This document shows positions 51,325-62,280 of a stretch of DNA of 64,000 bases, piece after piece. Numbering within the stretch: position 1 is the stretch's first letter; each line of letters opens with the position of its first letter. Source of the stretch: Syncephalis fuscata (taxonomy: Eukaryota; Zoopagomycota; Zoopagomycetes; Zoopagales; Piptocephalidaceae); NCBI GenBank assembly GCA_025786725.1, contig JAHLTZ010000003.1, forward strand, positions 496,001 to 560,000, written 5' to 3'. The position numbers and the translations under genes are program-made. Under the pieces are notes generated by a model that ran no database searches, had not been told where the DNA came from, and saw only the letters and a program-made list of their open reading frames with translations.

Positions 51325-52660
51325 TGCTAAATTGAGTGTCTTCACCAGGAAAATCTTGTAGCACAATTGTAACTAGAATATACGACATGCCGTTGAGGTT
51401 ACTTGAACAGGTGTTGATGTAAAAAAGAGAAATAAAGACTAGTAATTAAATAATGTTTTTATTGATGTTCAAATATACATGCTATTTATATTGTTATATT
51501 TGGTATTATCACGTAATATATTACTGAAGAGAACGATAAGATAAAAATAAGAAAAAGAAAGTGAAATGAGTAAATGAAAATGTGAAAGTCAAAGTAAAAA
51601 TATTTAATTATGCAAATATTACATACTCAATCCGATGGTTTATTTCATATATAGCTATACAATTTTATTAATGGTCAATAAATAAAAATAATCTACCTTT
51701 CTATCATTGCAATTATGTATACTATTAGCTGCTTACTTTGATAACTAGTTAGATTAAGCTTTATAATAGTTGATTTGGTTGGTGGTCGTATAAATGTAGA
51801 TATATAAAAAGTTACAATGTGATTGTAAATATTTATCCGTACAAACAACCAAAATTATAAATTATAGTGACAATAATAAGTTATTTAATTACTAAAACTT
51901 ATTGCTTTAATTCTATCTACAGCTCTCTGTTTTCCGTGCGTTATTTTGGTTTAATATGCTGCTGTTCTAATTGCATCAGCAACGGTCAACTTTTTGATAA
52001 ATATAGTCCAGCTTAGCATGGCTATAATAATTTGCTATAGGTTAAACGAGTAAGCCTTTAAGCTGATAATTGTTTTTCCATTGGCTTCTGTCTTGGCCTA
52101 TTCTTCTATATTTCATCTTGCTTGACTTGTCAGAAGTGGTTTCAGAAATGTGGAGAGAACTTAGGCCTTGGATGGTTACCAATTGATATGCAATCCACGG
52201 TCACTATGCACTCGAAATTGTCGATATTTGAGCAAAAATTTTTATTGTATCTAGTTCAGTGTCCGCATATTGTAATGTGTATAATTTAGCCAATGAAATT
52301 TAGTCTACAGCTGAAAAACTGATAAAAATAACTTGTTAAAATATCTCATTGCTTAAAATGTTGTGGTGAATCATACCATAAACAGTACTTATTGTATAAT
52401 TGATTTCAGGTAATTTGGATTAGCCGTCATTTGAATGATATCAGTTGCACATGTGGCATGATATGCCTGGATGTGCTGCATTGTGAATTCAAAGCAATGA
52501 TTACCCGATAACAATGGGCATAGTGTCGAATGAAATACATACATGTACCAATCAGCACACTTTATAATTAAGGAGTTATGAGTGGCTTATGTATGGGAGT
52601 AAAAACCTGTATAAAATACCATTCTGATACATTAAACTTGTTTTTGCGTCAGTGTTGTAC

Positions 52661-53140
52661 GCTATTTGTATGTATGCAGATATTGGGACCCGAGTCATTC
52701 AGTGGAAGTGACAGCAAAAACAGCATTATCGCTTTTATAAAACCAAACAATATACTTGTTTTCACCAAGTAGTTAGACCTTGTAATAAAAAATACGACTA
52801 ATGTGTCTATCTCTATCATATGTGTACTGAATTATTATCATTATTGTGTTATTACTGTAAATGACTAGCAGATTGAAGTAAAGGCCGGGCAGATTATGTG
52901 CTATTTTGTATGCATGCAGATATCGGGGCCCAAGTCATTCGGTGGAAGTGACAGCAAAGGCATCATTATCGTTTTTACAAAACCAAACAATATACTTGTT
53001 TTTATTAAATAGTTAGATCGTGTAACAGAAAATACAGAATAATATACCTATCTCTATCGCATATGCACCGGATTATTACCATTATTGTTTCATTCCTGTA
53101 AATGATGGCAGCTTAAAGTAAAGACCAGGCAGGTTAAAAT
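52661..53140 (+). repeat. tandem duplication, two units of about 240 bases
   Basis: Unit 1 (about 52661-52900) and unit 2 (about 52901-53140) share gcagatat(t/c)gggnccc, agtcattc(a/g)gtggaagtgac, aaaccaaacaatatacttg and cctatctctatc-like blocks at a constant offset of 240. Confidence 0.8.
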
Positions 53141-53432
53141 TAAGACTGGGAACATTCTATCATACCACGAATCTATTGGTACCCGCACGTTTCAAACCAT
53201 TATTTAGATTGCTTCATTGGTTCATATTACACATCAATGGTATGCCTCGTATGCTACAGCATACCAGTACCTCAGCATAACCATAGATTTAAATAGCCCA
53301 CAAAATATACACAACCAACTAAAATATCATCACCACACTCTACTTCTTACTAAACACACACTACTCTTCACTTTACACTTACCACACTCTACTATCTCTT
53401 TTATTTGTTTGTCTTAACAAATCAATATCACC

Positions 53433-56400
53433 ATGAAGCTTTCCATTGCCGTCGTTTGCACCATTGCCATTGCGCTTGTGGCCGTCACAACCATGGTGGA
53501 TGCTAATCCAGCGTTAGTTCGTCGTGGTGGTATGTTGCAATAACAATAAATATGCCATATCATTATATTTACTAACAGTATTGCTAACTAATGATTATAA
53601 TAGCCAGTAGGTTGTATTATATACTACTTGACTATAAATTAACTATATTATTGATTAATTGTACCGTTTATTTAATATTAATAGAGGGTAAGTTGTACTA
53701 TATATTGCTTAACTATACATTAACTATGTGCCATATACTGTATTTATCAACAACTTAATATTAATAGAATGTAAGTTGTATTGTATATCAATTGATTACT
53801 TAATAATTATATACTTTGTACTGTGTGCATCAATGTTTAATACTAATAGGCAGTAAGTGATATTGTATACTAGTGACCTATAAATTAATTCTATACCATG
53901 TATTATTTGTATCAACAACTTAATGTCATAGAGGGTAAGGTGTATTGTGTATTAACTGGCTATGAACTAATTTTATATTATCCCCGTGTATATCAACAAT
54001 TTAATATTAATAGAATGTAAGTTATATTGCATATTAATTAATTATTCACTAATCATATATTATGTACTGTGTGTACCAACGGCTTAATAATAATAGGCGG
54101 TAAGCAGCATTATCTGTTGCTGACTTATAAATTAATTATATACCATACACTATGTGTATCAATAACTTGATGGAATAGTTAGTAAGTAACATTACATATT
54201 AACTGACTATGCACTAATTATACATAATGTACTATGTGTATCAACAATTTAATTCAATAGAAAGTAAGCTATATTATATATTAACTAATTACTCACTAAT
54301 TATATCTATGCACTGTATGCATCAACAAATATTAATAGACTGTAAGTAGCATTGTATATTGGTGATTTATACATTGATTATATACCACTTATTGTGTATA
54401 TCAATAACGTAATATTAATAGGCTGTAAGTACCATTATATATTGATGGTTTATAAATTAATTATGTGCCATGCACTGTGTATCAACGAATTAATATATTA
54501 GTGAGTAAGTAACATTGCATATTAACTGACTATACATTAATAATGCTATTTACTAATTGTACCGATTATTTAATATTAATAGATGGTAAGTATTATTGTA
54601 TATTAATTAACTATACATTAACTATACTATTTACTGATTGTACCAATTATTTAATATTAATAGCCAGTAAGTGATATTGTATATTAACTGAATATACATT
54701 AATCATGTTACTTACTGATTGTACTAATTATTTAATATTAATAGATTGTAAGTGATATTGTATATTAAATGAATATACATTAATCATGTTACTTACTAAT
54801 GGTATTAATTATTTAATATTAATAGCCAGTAAGTGATATTGTATATTAACTGACTATACATTAACCATGTCACTTACTGATTGTACCAATTATTTAATAT
54901 TAATAGCTGGTATGTTATATTGTATATTAACTGAATATACATTAATCATGCTATTTACTAATTATACCGATTACTTAATATTAATAGATTGTAAGTGATA
55001 TTTTATATTAGCTGACTATACATTAATTATAATATTTACTGATTGTACCAATTATTTAATATTAATAGCTAGTAAGTGATATTGTATATTAACTGAATAT
55101 ACATTAATCATGTTACTTACTGATTGTACTAATTATTTAATATTAATAGAACGTAAGTGATATTGTATATTAAATGAATATACATTAGTCATTCTATTTA
55201 CTAATTGTACCGATTATTTAATATTAATAGCCAGTAAGTGATATTTTATATTAACTGACTATACATTAACCATGTCACTTACTGATTGTACCAATTATTT
55301 AATATTAATAGCTGGTATGTTATATCGCATATTAACTGACTACATTAATAATGCTATTTACTAATTGTACCAATTATTTAATATTAATAGCTGGTATGTT
55401 ATATTGTATATTAACTGACTATACATTAATCATGCTATTTACTAATTGTACCGATTATTTAATATTAATAGATTGTAAGTGATATTTTATATTAGCTGAC
55501 TATACACTAATAATGCTATTTACTAATTGTACCGATTACTTAATATTAATAGATTGTAAGTGATATTGTATATTAACTGACTATACACTAATAATGCTAT
55601 TTACTAATTGTACCGATTGTTTAATATGAATAGGCTGTAAGTGATATTGCATATTAACTGACTATACATTCACTATGCTATTTACTGATTGTATCAATTG
55701 TTTAATATGAATAGGGGGTAGGTAATATTGCATATTAACCGAATATACATTAACCATGCTATTTACTGATTGTATCAATTGTTTAATATTAATAGATAGT
55801 AAGTGATATTGTATATTAATTGGCTATAAATTAATTATGCTATTTGCTGATGATACCGATTATTTAATGTTAATAGAATGTATGTGAAATTTTGGATCAA
55901 TTGAATATTCACTAATCACATGCTATTTATTGTATCCATTAACAAATTAATATTAATAGGCAGTAAGTAGAATTATATATTAACTAAATATGCACTAATT
56001 CTATACCATGTATTGTATATATAAATAACTTAATATAAAAGGACGTAAGTTGTATTATGTGTCAATTAACTACTTGCTAATTATATATTATGTATTATGC
56101 TTATCAATGGCTTAATATTAATAGAATGTAAGTCATATTGTATATTAATTGAACATTGGCTAATTATATACCATGCACCATGTATATTAATAACTTAATA
56201 TTAGCTAAATGTAATTTGTATTGTATATTAATTGAGCATTGGTTAATTATATATCACATATTGTGTACATTAATAATTTAATATTAATAGGCTGTAAGTA
56301 GTATTGTATATTGACGGCTTATACATTAATTATATACCGCTTATTGTGTATATCAACAACTTAATATTAATAGACTGTAAGTAGCATTGTATATTGCTGC

Positions 56401-56452
56401 CTTATAAATTAATTTATGACATATAACATCTTTATTTGTAAATACAGCATAA
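53433..56452 (+). CDS. microexon gene: secreted Cys-rich peptide encoded by triplet exons
   Basis: Exon 1 (53433-53529) encodes a signal peptide MKLSIAVVCTIAIALVAVTT, then ...ALVRR and one base of the next codon (phase 1). About 34 three-base exons follow, each bounded by ...TAG and GTAAGT-like sites: starts at 53604, 53685, 53768, 53850, 53932, 54014, 54097, 54179, 54261, 54339, 54422, 54502, 54583, 54664, 54745, 54826, 54907, 54988, 55069, 55150, 55231, 55312, 55391, 55472, 55553, 55634, 55715, 55796, 55877, 55960, 56042, 56125, 56291 and 56374, plus a six-base candidate at 56205-56210. The last exon starts at 56448. In phase 1 no stop occurs (phases 0 and 2 stop early), the product is 69 residues, and TAA comes after two bases of the last exon. 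The mature part has six Cys spaced x2, x3, x14, x3, x4. RR suggests Kex2 cleavage. Function unknown. Confidence 0.75.
53607..56447 (+). repeat. tandem array of about 36 intron units (72-90 bases each)
   Basis: Each unit runs GTAAGTGATATTGTATATTA..., then CTGACTATACATTAA, an AT-rich middle, and ends TTAATATTAATAG before the next exon triplet. Central units (54664-55560) are nearly identical; outer ones have drifted. A block of about five units appears twice (from 54664 and from 55069). Confidence 0.88.
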
Positions 56453-58419
56453 TCGATGGTTTCAAGACATCAGCATTGGTAGTGCAATCAAGCCACTAGT
56501 CCAATACACTTTAGGTATATATTCGGTGAAAAGCAAGACCATTTGACAACTACGCCGTCCAGTCTATCTGTATATCAAGTTTTTGCCAATGCTTCGGTTT
56601 ATCCAATCTTTAACCAATGGAATCATTATGTTACCAACATGTTTGCATCTAGTTGTTTCTATTCAACTGTGCAAGCTTATAGTAATAAATCTATGGTTTC
56701 ATCTTAGCTATATACAATCAACTTACTATATTTTTAATCATGTTTTATTTACATTTAATAATTAACAATTATTAATCAAATAGTTAAATTAATAACAAAC
56801 TGTGTATGATTATATCGTGTAAGCTATAGACATAGATTGTTATGGATGGTAGTAAAGCTATCATTATCATATAGCCAAATAATAGTATGCTGAATTAAAA
56901 TAAATACGCTTTTTAATAAAACACGACAATAAAGCATACAGTATTATAAAACAAAATAAATAGACAAAACAAATACGTGAATAGTAATAACAAAACTATA
57001 CTGTATGCAATTAGCCAATAGTAATGAACGAAATGGATCAAGATCTGCTAAAAGAATACAGTTAGCAATAAACTTTTAGCTTTTATTAATATAATTTCTA
57101 CAATTTACAATATTAATGATATAGACAGACATATAGTATATGTATACAGGGTAGATATGTACAGCACAATAATAATGATAAATAAATAGTTTAATAACCA
57201 ATGACACTCATCACTCAGTTTCATCTTTAATAAAGCGGATACTTCGTTTAAATGTGTGGCTATTATAGTTATTTAACTGCCAAATCACATTAAACAGTCA
57301 ATAGTGTGTTCAATATTGTGGAAAAAGTTATCTTTATTTAGTTGATAAAAATATCATAAGATTCAATACAAATCAAATGGTTTAAATGATTCGCTACAGC
57401 TCCCTTTTAAGCTTTTTTGCCATATTCCATAACTTTTCTAAATTATGACATTGGAGCGACTACTGCGATGTTTAAGAATGAATGTTACAAGTAGATTGTT
57501 CTAGTTTGCCAATGATAAATGTCATGTTGACGGTTTTATTTTGCATATCTCCCCTCTTGCTTGATACACCAACTAATTAACTTGATTTAATCAAAACAGT
57601 AATGCTTTCATGTAATTCGGAATTGTTTAATTACTAAATCTGATACCTGAAATGCTCTAAATAAGCCACTCTAATTTTATTTGTTGGTTAAATTTTATAT
57701 TTTAAAAAATATTTATTAATTGAATCGCTTTTGTTTGCATTAAACTTTATTTATTTTGCTAGTTGTTTCGTTAGTAGTTTGTATTTGTTCAATAAAAACG
57801 TTTATTTCAATATTAACTACTGTTTTAATACAATTAATGCTAATCTTTACATAGCATGTTTTTGTATTGTATTTTTGAGTTGCATTTGTCACAAATATAT
57901 TGTTGAAAGTCTTTTAACAAATAAAACATGATTAGCATTGCTGTTGATATTGCTAAAATTAACTAAACTATGTAAATAAGCAAAATTGGTTTCAATTGAA
58001 AACATGCTGTTATGTAAAAAAAAACATAGTTATAGTGTTCTCATTTGATTAATTTGAAATTCACGAGGCTAATTATTGTTTTTGTTGGTCATGTATAGAA
58101 AAATTGATCAAATATCGATAGAAGCTATATGATTGTAATTCCATATCATTTCGCATTTGTTGTTGCTATGTCTACGTACAGTGTGGATTATTGCATCTGA
58201 ATGATTTTTTCTATTTTCTAATATTCTACTATTGTATTTTAAGCATATTTGTGCTGTAAGATCAATATTAATATAGCTATTATAAGTATTGTTTATTAAA
58301 CAGCCACTTTCCCTATAGCTAATCTAACTAAATAAGAAGTCAAAGTAAAATAGCTCACTAATGTAAATAATTTATTAGTAGATTCATGTGATTTAGTGTC
58401 AAAAAATCAAAACTAACAT
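56453..58419. other. 3' region of the microexon gene and AT-rich spacer
   Basis: About 56460-56680 aligns to the 3' region of the short paralogue. The right copy of the direct repeat is at 58088-58265. No gene seen. Confidence 0.5.
58088..58265 (+). repeat. direct repeat, right copy
   Basis: Partner of 51011-51190, same orientation, with scattered substitutions and small indels. Confidence 0.6.
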
Positions 58420-58560
58420 TTTTTACTTAATTGAACTACACATTTGCTATTCTACTAAACATGGAACTGGATGGTGAGTGCTATTAAATATCAAATTACA
58501 ATGCTTTCAATACTTTACAGCAGCAATAATATGGATCAACATTTATTAACATATACACTA
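58420..58560 (+). repeat. dispersed repeat, copy 3 of 3, next to a Fanzor remnant
   Basis: Core aaacATGGAACTGGATGGTGAGTG at about 58458. Here the repeat stands just upstream of the Fanzor-like remnant in the same orientation, so the repeat may be the 5' end of that element. Confidence 0.6.
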
Positions 58561-58598
58561 ACATATAGCCTCTACCTATTCATCCACTTGATGATAAA

Positions 58599-58999
58599 AT
58601 TCCACTTATTACTTTTGGAGCTACTTGATTTGCTACTTTTATGAAAGATAAGGTTGCTGGACTATCCAATCGTTGCAAAAAGGTGCTCAAACTGCTGAGT
58701 AACAAGGACTTTTGGTTATTGTAGATATTAACGAGTACAATACATCAAAAGTCTGTTCCAAATGCAAGAAAAAGGAAATGACAGGTTTACATCTGGAAGA
58801 ACGCAAAAGCACAATGCATAGCGTATTTGTTTGGCAAAACAATGATTGTCGTACGGTATAGCAGCGTGATGTTAATGCCAGCAGAAACATGCACAGTATA
58901 TTCAGTACAATGGCCAGTGGTGAACCAAGGCCTTCTGATTTCTTACCACCTATTATTATAAAAGTCAAACTGACACTGTTGCATAAACATTATAATTAA
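58599..58999 (+). pseudogene. Fanzor/TnpB-like nuclease remnant (C-terminal RuvC and zinc ribbon)
   Basis: Decayed 3' part of an RNA-guided-nuclease family gene carried by eukaryotic transposons. In one frame IPLITFGAT-stop-FATFMKDKVAG, then after a shift LVIVDINEYNTSKVCSKC, the first half of the OrfB zinc ribbon. This is followed by NNDCRTV-stop-QRDVNASRNM, the RuvC-III block RDVNA.RN. The stop in CRTV-TAG-QRD stands where the family has Trp (TGG to TAG), and one ribbon Cys is gone. The first half of the gene is not recognisable. The domain assignment comes from the order TSK.CS.C...C...RDVNA.RN. Confidence 0.7.
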
Positions 59000-59677
59000 A
59001 TTATAACATTTTATTGTAAGTAGTATAAAATACTATTTAACATTTATTAACATTGATATCAAATATTGGAAATAGTGCTGATTAATTAAGACACTGATTA
59101 ATTCAATCGAAGTTGATATAATACTACTTCAACAGATACTACTTCTTAGTAGTAAAAACTAATCGATGATTTATTATTCAAGTTATTGATTTTTGTCCCC
59201 AGTTTAAGGATGGAGAGTCAAAGTACAGTAGCTTCATCAACCTAGTATAAACATGACTATTAAATTTAGTAAAAACTTTATTAATAAATGCGTAAAAATG
59301 TGCTAACTAGTGGGAAAAAGATCATTCACGTTACCTAAAATGGGCATAACAATGTGTCTTATCAGCAAATCAGCCACCAGACCATGTGAGTGAGTAATGG
59401 TTGATCCAAGTGACCATTGTCACAGTTACACAAATTCTTGGCAATTTTGTTCGATTAAAAAATGAACACGTTGCTAATTTCACATTCCTAATGGGATTGA
59501 AAAGAGGCCGAATTTCGCCCTTTTCCTTTTTAACTTTACTACTATTCACCACATTATCAACACACACACACACACGCACATACTTATATTTACACCTGGT
59601 TCAATTTGTCTGTTTATTTGTCATTATCTAGCATTATTAACTAGATTATTGCTCAGTTCACTTTTGTTTGCTAAGGT
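59000..59677. other. spacer and 5' leader of the HAC1-like gene
   Basis: AT-rich spacer. A (CA)n run lies at about 59561-59578, about 100 bases before the start codon. A short upstream ATG frame (from 59401) could act as a uORF. No other gene. Confidence 0.45.
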
Positions 59678-61177
59678 ATGGCTCACGTTTACTATCCCGT
59701 CTCGCCCAGCGCCTCGGATTTGGATGACGCACAGGCTATCAATCCTATAGCTGTTGACGCTGAATTGTTTTTTGACGATAATAGCAGCGACAGTTGCACA
59801 ACAGTCCCGCAGTATAACGGTCGTATTCTTCGTAAACTGCTTTCTAGCGACCTGCCCATGTTTGCGCCCAGCTCTTCTGGCAGCCTTGCCAGCTCTCCGT
59901 CCATTGATGCATTGAAGATTAAGCCTATTAACGTTGCGCTTCCTATGTTTGCAGCGATCAGCCCGGTCAGCGATCTGGCCGACATGAGCGACGAAGGGAG
60001 CACAGGTGGTGCCTGTGAAGATAGTCAGTCGGACGATGCAGCAAGCACCGCCGACTACTCTTCGTATTCTCGCCAAAAGCCTGGCCGTAAGCGCAAAGGA
60101 GAGGAGCGGAAACCGGAAGACCAAGCGCGTATCCGTATGTTGCGCAACCGAGCTGCGGCACAAGCATCGCGTGAACGTAAACGACAACATGCTGCAGAAA
60201 TGGAGGAAACAAACAAACGATTACGCATCGATAACGATGAATTGAAGGAGCGGGCCGAAGCAGCTGAGAAAGCACAAATGCTACTTAGCAATCAAGTAGA
60301 GCTGCTGTCTAAACAAGTAAACGATCTTTTAATGATGTTTACACCGTCCAATTCTTCCATTTCTAATGAGCAAACTTTACCTTATGACAATCTATCTCTT
60401 GTTTCTAATGAATCTAATGACAAACTGACAGCCATTCAACCTAGTGTCGATTTATTATCCGACAACAATTCCTCTTCTCTTCTTTCCGTCTTCAACCATC
60501 TTCTTTCGAATCCCCCCACAAATGATGTAATGGCATCGGTAGACGGTCTTGGCGGATCAGAAGTATCCCCAATGTTAGTGCAGGACACTAGCATCTCCCG
60601 GCAGCGGAGACCGTTCTGCTCGATGATCCACTACAGTCCATTTGTATTCCATCGCTATCCGAATCACTTCACACAGACGAGACGGTGTCCGGCCACGGTC
60701 ACACCGAACAACAGCTATTTGAACTATTATTTGGCGAGAATACCGAGTCTTCTAATGACACCACTGTTTCTTTCTAACGTTGCATCATTGTCATCCGCTC
60801 TAACCACCTCAGCAGTGTCTGTAGCGTCGATGTGGGTGCAATGGGTTAGAACAGTTTGTACATTAGTGCTACGGCTATGTTTGTCATTTGGGTTCTATAG
60901 TGATACGATACGTCGTGTTTGGCCATCAATGTTACCGTTGAACGGCTCCTTTACACGAAATAATCGATGTCATTACAGTTGTTCCAAATATACTTTACCG
61001 TTAAGGTCAGGTAGATTTGGTTGTTTATTCTCCAGTGAAGTGATCTTGCCACTTACAGTACCTCGTTTATCAGCGAATGGTCATTTTGTTGATTTAGCGG
61101 CTGTTTGTGCAAAAGATATGCATTATGCAAACGAACCTGCTCCATTGATGCCGGGTAAACAACGTCTATCTGTTTAA
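59678..61177 (+). CDS. HAC1: HAC1/XBP1-type bZIP factor of the unfolded protein response
   Basis: The start codon gives MAHVYYPVSPSASDLDDAQA. A Ser/Asp-rich N-terminus leads to a nuclear signal RQKPGRKRKGEERKPEDQ and the bZIP: basic region RMLRNRAAAQASRERKRQH at about residues 149-167, then a leucine-zipper-like helix (LRIDNDELKERAEAAEKAQ, LSNQVELLSKQVNDLL). The message carries an IRE1-type intron (60561-60601, 41 bases), listed separately. Unspliced, the frame runs to 61177 (499 residues). Spliced, it shifts to an acidic C-terminus (TVLLDDPLQSICIPSLSESL, then QQLFELLFGENTESS) ending at TAA 60775-60777. The spliced form is probably the active UPR factor controlling secretory capacity. Confidence 0.87.
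   Translation: MAHVYYPVSPSASDLDDAQAINPIAVDAELFFDDNSSDSCTTVPQYNGRILRKLLSSDLPMFAPSSSGSLASSPSIDALKIKPINVALPMFAAISPVSDLADMSDEGSTGGACEDSQSDDAASTADYSSYSRQKPGRKRKGEERKPEDQARIRMLRNRAAAQASRERKRQHAAEMEETNKRLRIDNDELKERAEAAEKAQMLLSNQVELLSKQVNDLLMMFTPSNSSISNEQTLPYDNLSLVSNESNDKLTAIQPSVDLLSDNNSSSLLSVFNHLLSNPPTNDVMASVDGLGGSEVSPMLVQDTSISRQRRPFCSMIHYSPFVFHRYPNHFTQTRRCPATVTPNNSYLNYYLARIPSLLMTPLFLSNVASLSSALTTSAVSVASMWVQWVRTVCTLVLRLCLSFGFYSDTIRRVWPSMLPLNGSFTRNNRCHYSCSKYTLPLRSGRFGCLFSSEVILPLTVPRLSANGHFVDLAAVCAKDMHYANEPAPLMPGKQRLSV
60551..60610 (+). promoter_or_regulatory. IRE1 non-conventional intron with paired stem-loops
   Basis: 5' site: stem GGAT/ATCC (60554-60557 with 60565-60568) around the seven-base loop CAGAAGT, cut expected after CAG (60560). 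3' site: five-pair stem TCTCC/GGAGA (60594-60598 with 60606-60610) around the loop CGGCAGC, cut expected after CGG (60601). Both loops fit the CNG-cut-NNGN rule of IRE1 sites, and the second equals the XBP1 pattern CNGCAGC. Removing 60561-60601 shifts the frame exactly into the acidic C-terminal frame. Confidence 0.88.
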
Positions 61178-62280
61178 GATATGTTACTGTTGTCACCGTT
61201 GCACTTGGACAGTAGAAAACAATGCTCATCTTAAGACACAAAGCAGTCACTTGGATCGCTAGATGATATCAAAGATAACAGCACTTTAAGTGGTAATTCG
61301 GTTTGCGCTTCGTTTAATCCCGTTTACTTTTTTTGAAGCTTGGCTTTAACTGTGTATGTTATTTCGAAACTTTTCGATCTTTTTATTGAATAGTCGTTGA
61401 TTATCTCTTGATATTTTCTTTGTTTGCACATCGTTTATACCAGTAACATCTGTAACCAATCTTCTACTGATGAGTGATATAAACAATAAATAAGTTATTA
61501 CTTAATTTCTATGGCAATGGAACAGTAAAATACAAATGAATTATGTAAACTAAAGTATATGATCATCAAAGTTGTAACACATCATTGGCTATTTGAGTCG
61601 TATTAAATTATTAGCATCTCACAATTAACTGCATTCATTAAATTGCGCATGCTATAACTTTAACATCATAATTCGTATGCTTCTCGTTGTATGTTCATCC
61701 TACAATATATCTTTTTATGATTTATGAAAAACATATTATTAATAAAAGTAAAACTAATCCCAACTTACAAATTTATCATTATAACAATAAAATATTTATG
61801 TTTATTGCTGTTGCGGTAACTTCATAAACTATATTGTTGGTTACGGTGTCAATTAATTAATCGGCTTAGTAGTGACAAACCTTATATAAATAACAATTTG
61901 TTCTATAATTTTTTGTCAACAACTCATCAAATTCTTAACTAATTCTTAAACCATATTTACTTGTAAATAAAATAATAGTATCTACACTGTACTTCAATAG
62001 ACATACATAACTGTGTAACCATTATACTGTAAATAGAATAAAACAGCTCACAACCATGCATTGCCTTTGTTTTTCACTTACATCTATTGCTGTCTATTCT
62101 TTTTATGTCGTATCAATTTTAGTACAGTCATTTCTGGTCAGCTATGCCTTTAAACGTTCATAGTAAACGTTTGTGGCAAAATTGTGATACTTTACCGTAT
62201 TTGTGTTAGTTTATGGAAGGACAAGAACTGATACTCTTTGCCAGTAGCTGCCGAATTATTTATTGAACAATAGTTGATTG
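61178..62280. other. AT-rich intergenic region
   Basis: Downstream of HAC1. No coding, repeat or RNA gene signal that I can support. Confidence 0.45.

Larger units (their letters stand above)
50670..53432. other. repeat-bearing non-coding region upstream of the microexon gene
   Basis: Contains one copy of a direct repeat (51011-51190), an orphan secreted-peptide frame (51226-51324) and a 240-base tandem duplication (52661-53140). Just before 53433 there is a CT-rich leader typical of a strong fungal promoter, with a TATA-like ttaaatag near 53289. Confidence 0.5.

Noticed and set aside
53540-56447. Simple AT-rich satellite or minisatellite array
   Set aside because: The units keep consensus donor and acceptor sites with exactly three bases between, and the exon phase stays open to a stop in the last exon. 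A neutral satellite would not be expected to do this.
53604-56452. CRISPR-like repeat-spacer reading of the array
   Set aside because: The variable part is only three bases, repeats drift gradually along the array, and the setting is a eukaryotic gene with splice signals.
60561-60601. Ordinary spliceosomal intron in HAC1
   Set aside because: It has neither GT nor AG borders; the seven-base stem-loops at both ends fit IRE1 cleavage instead.
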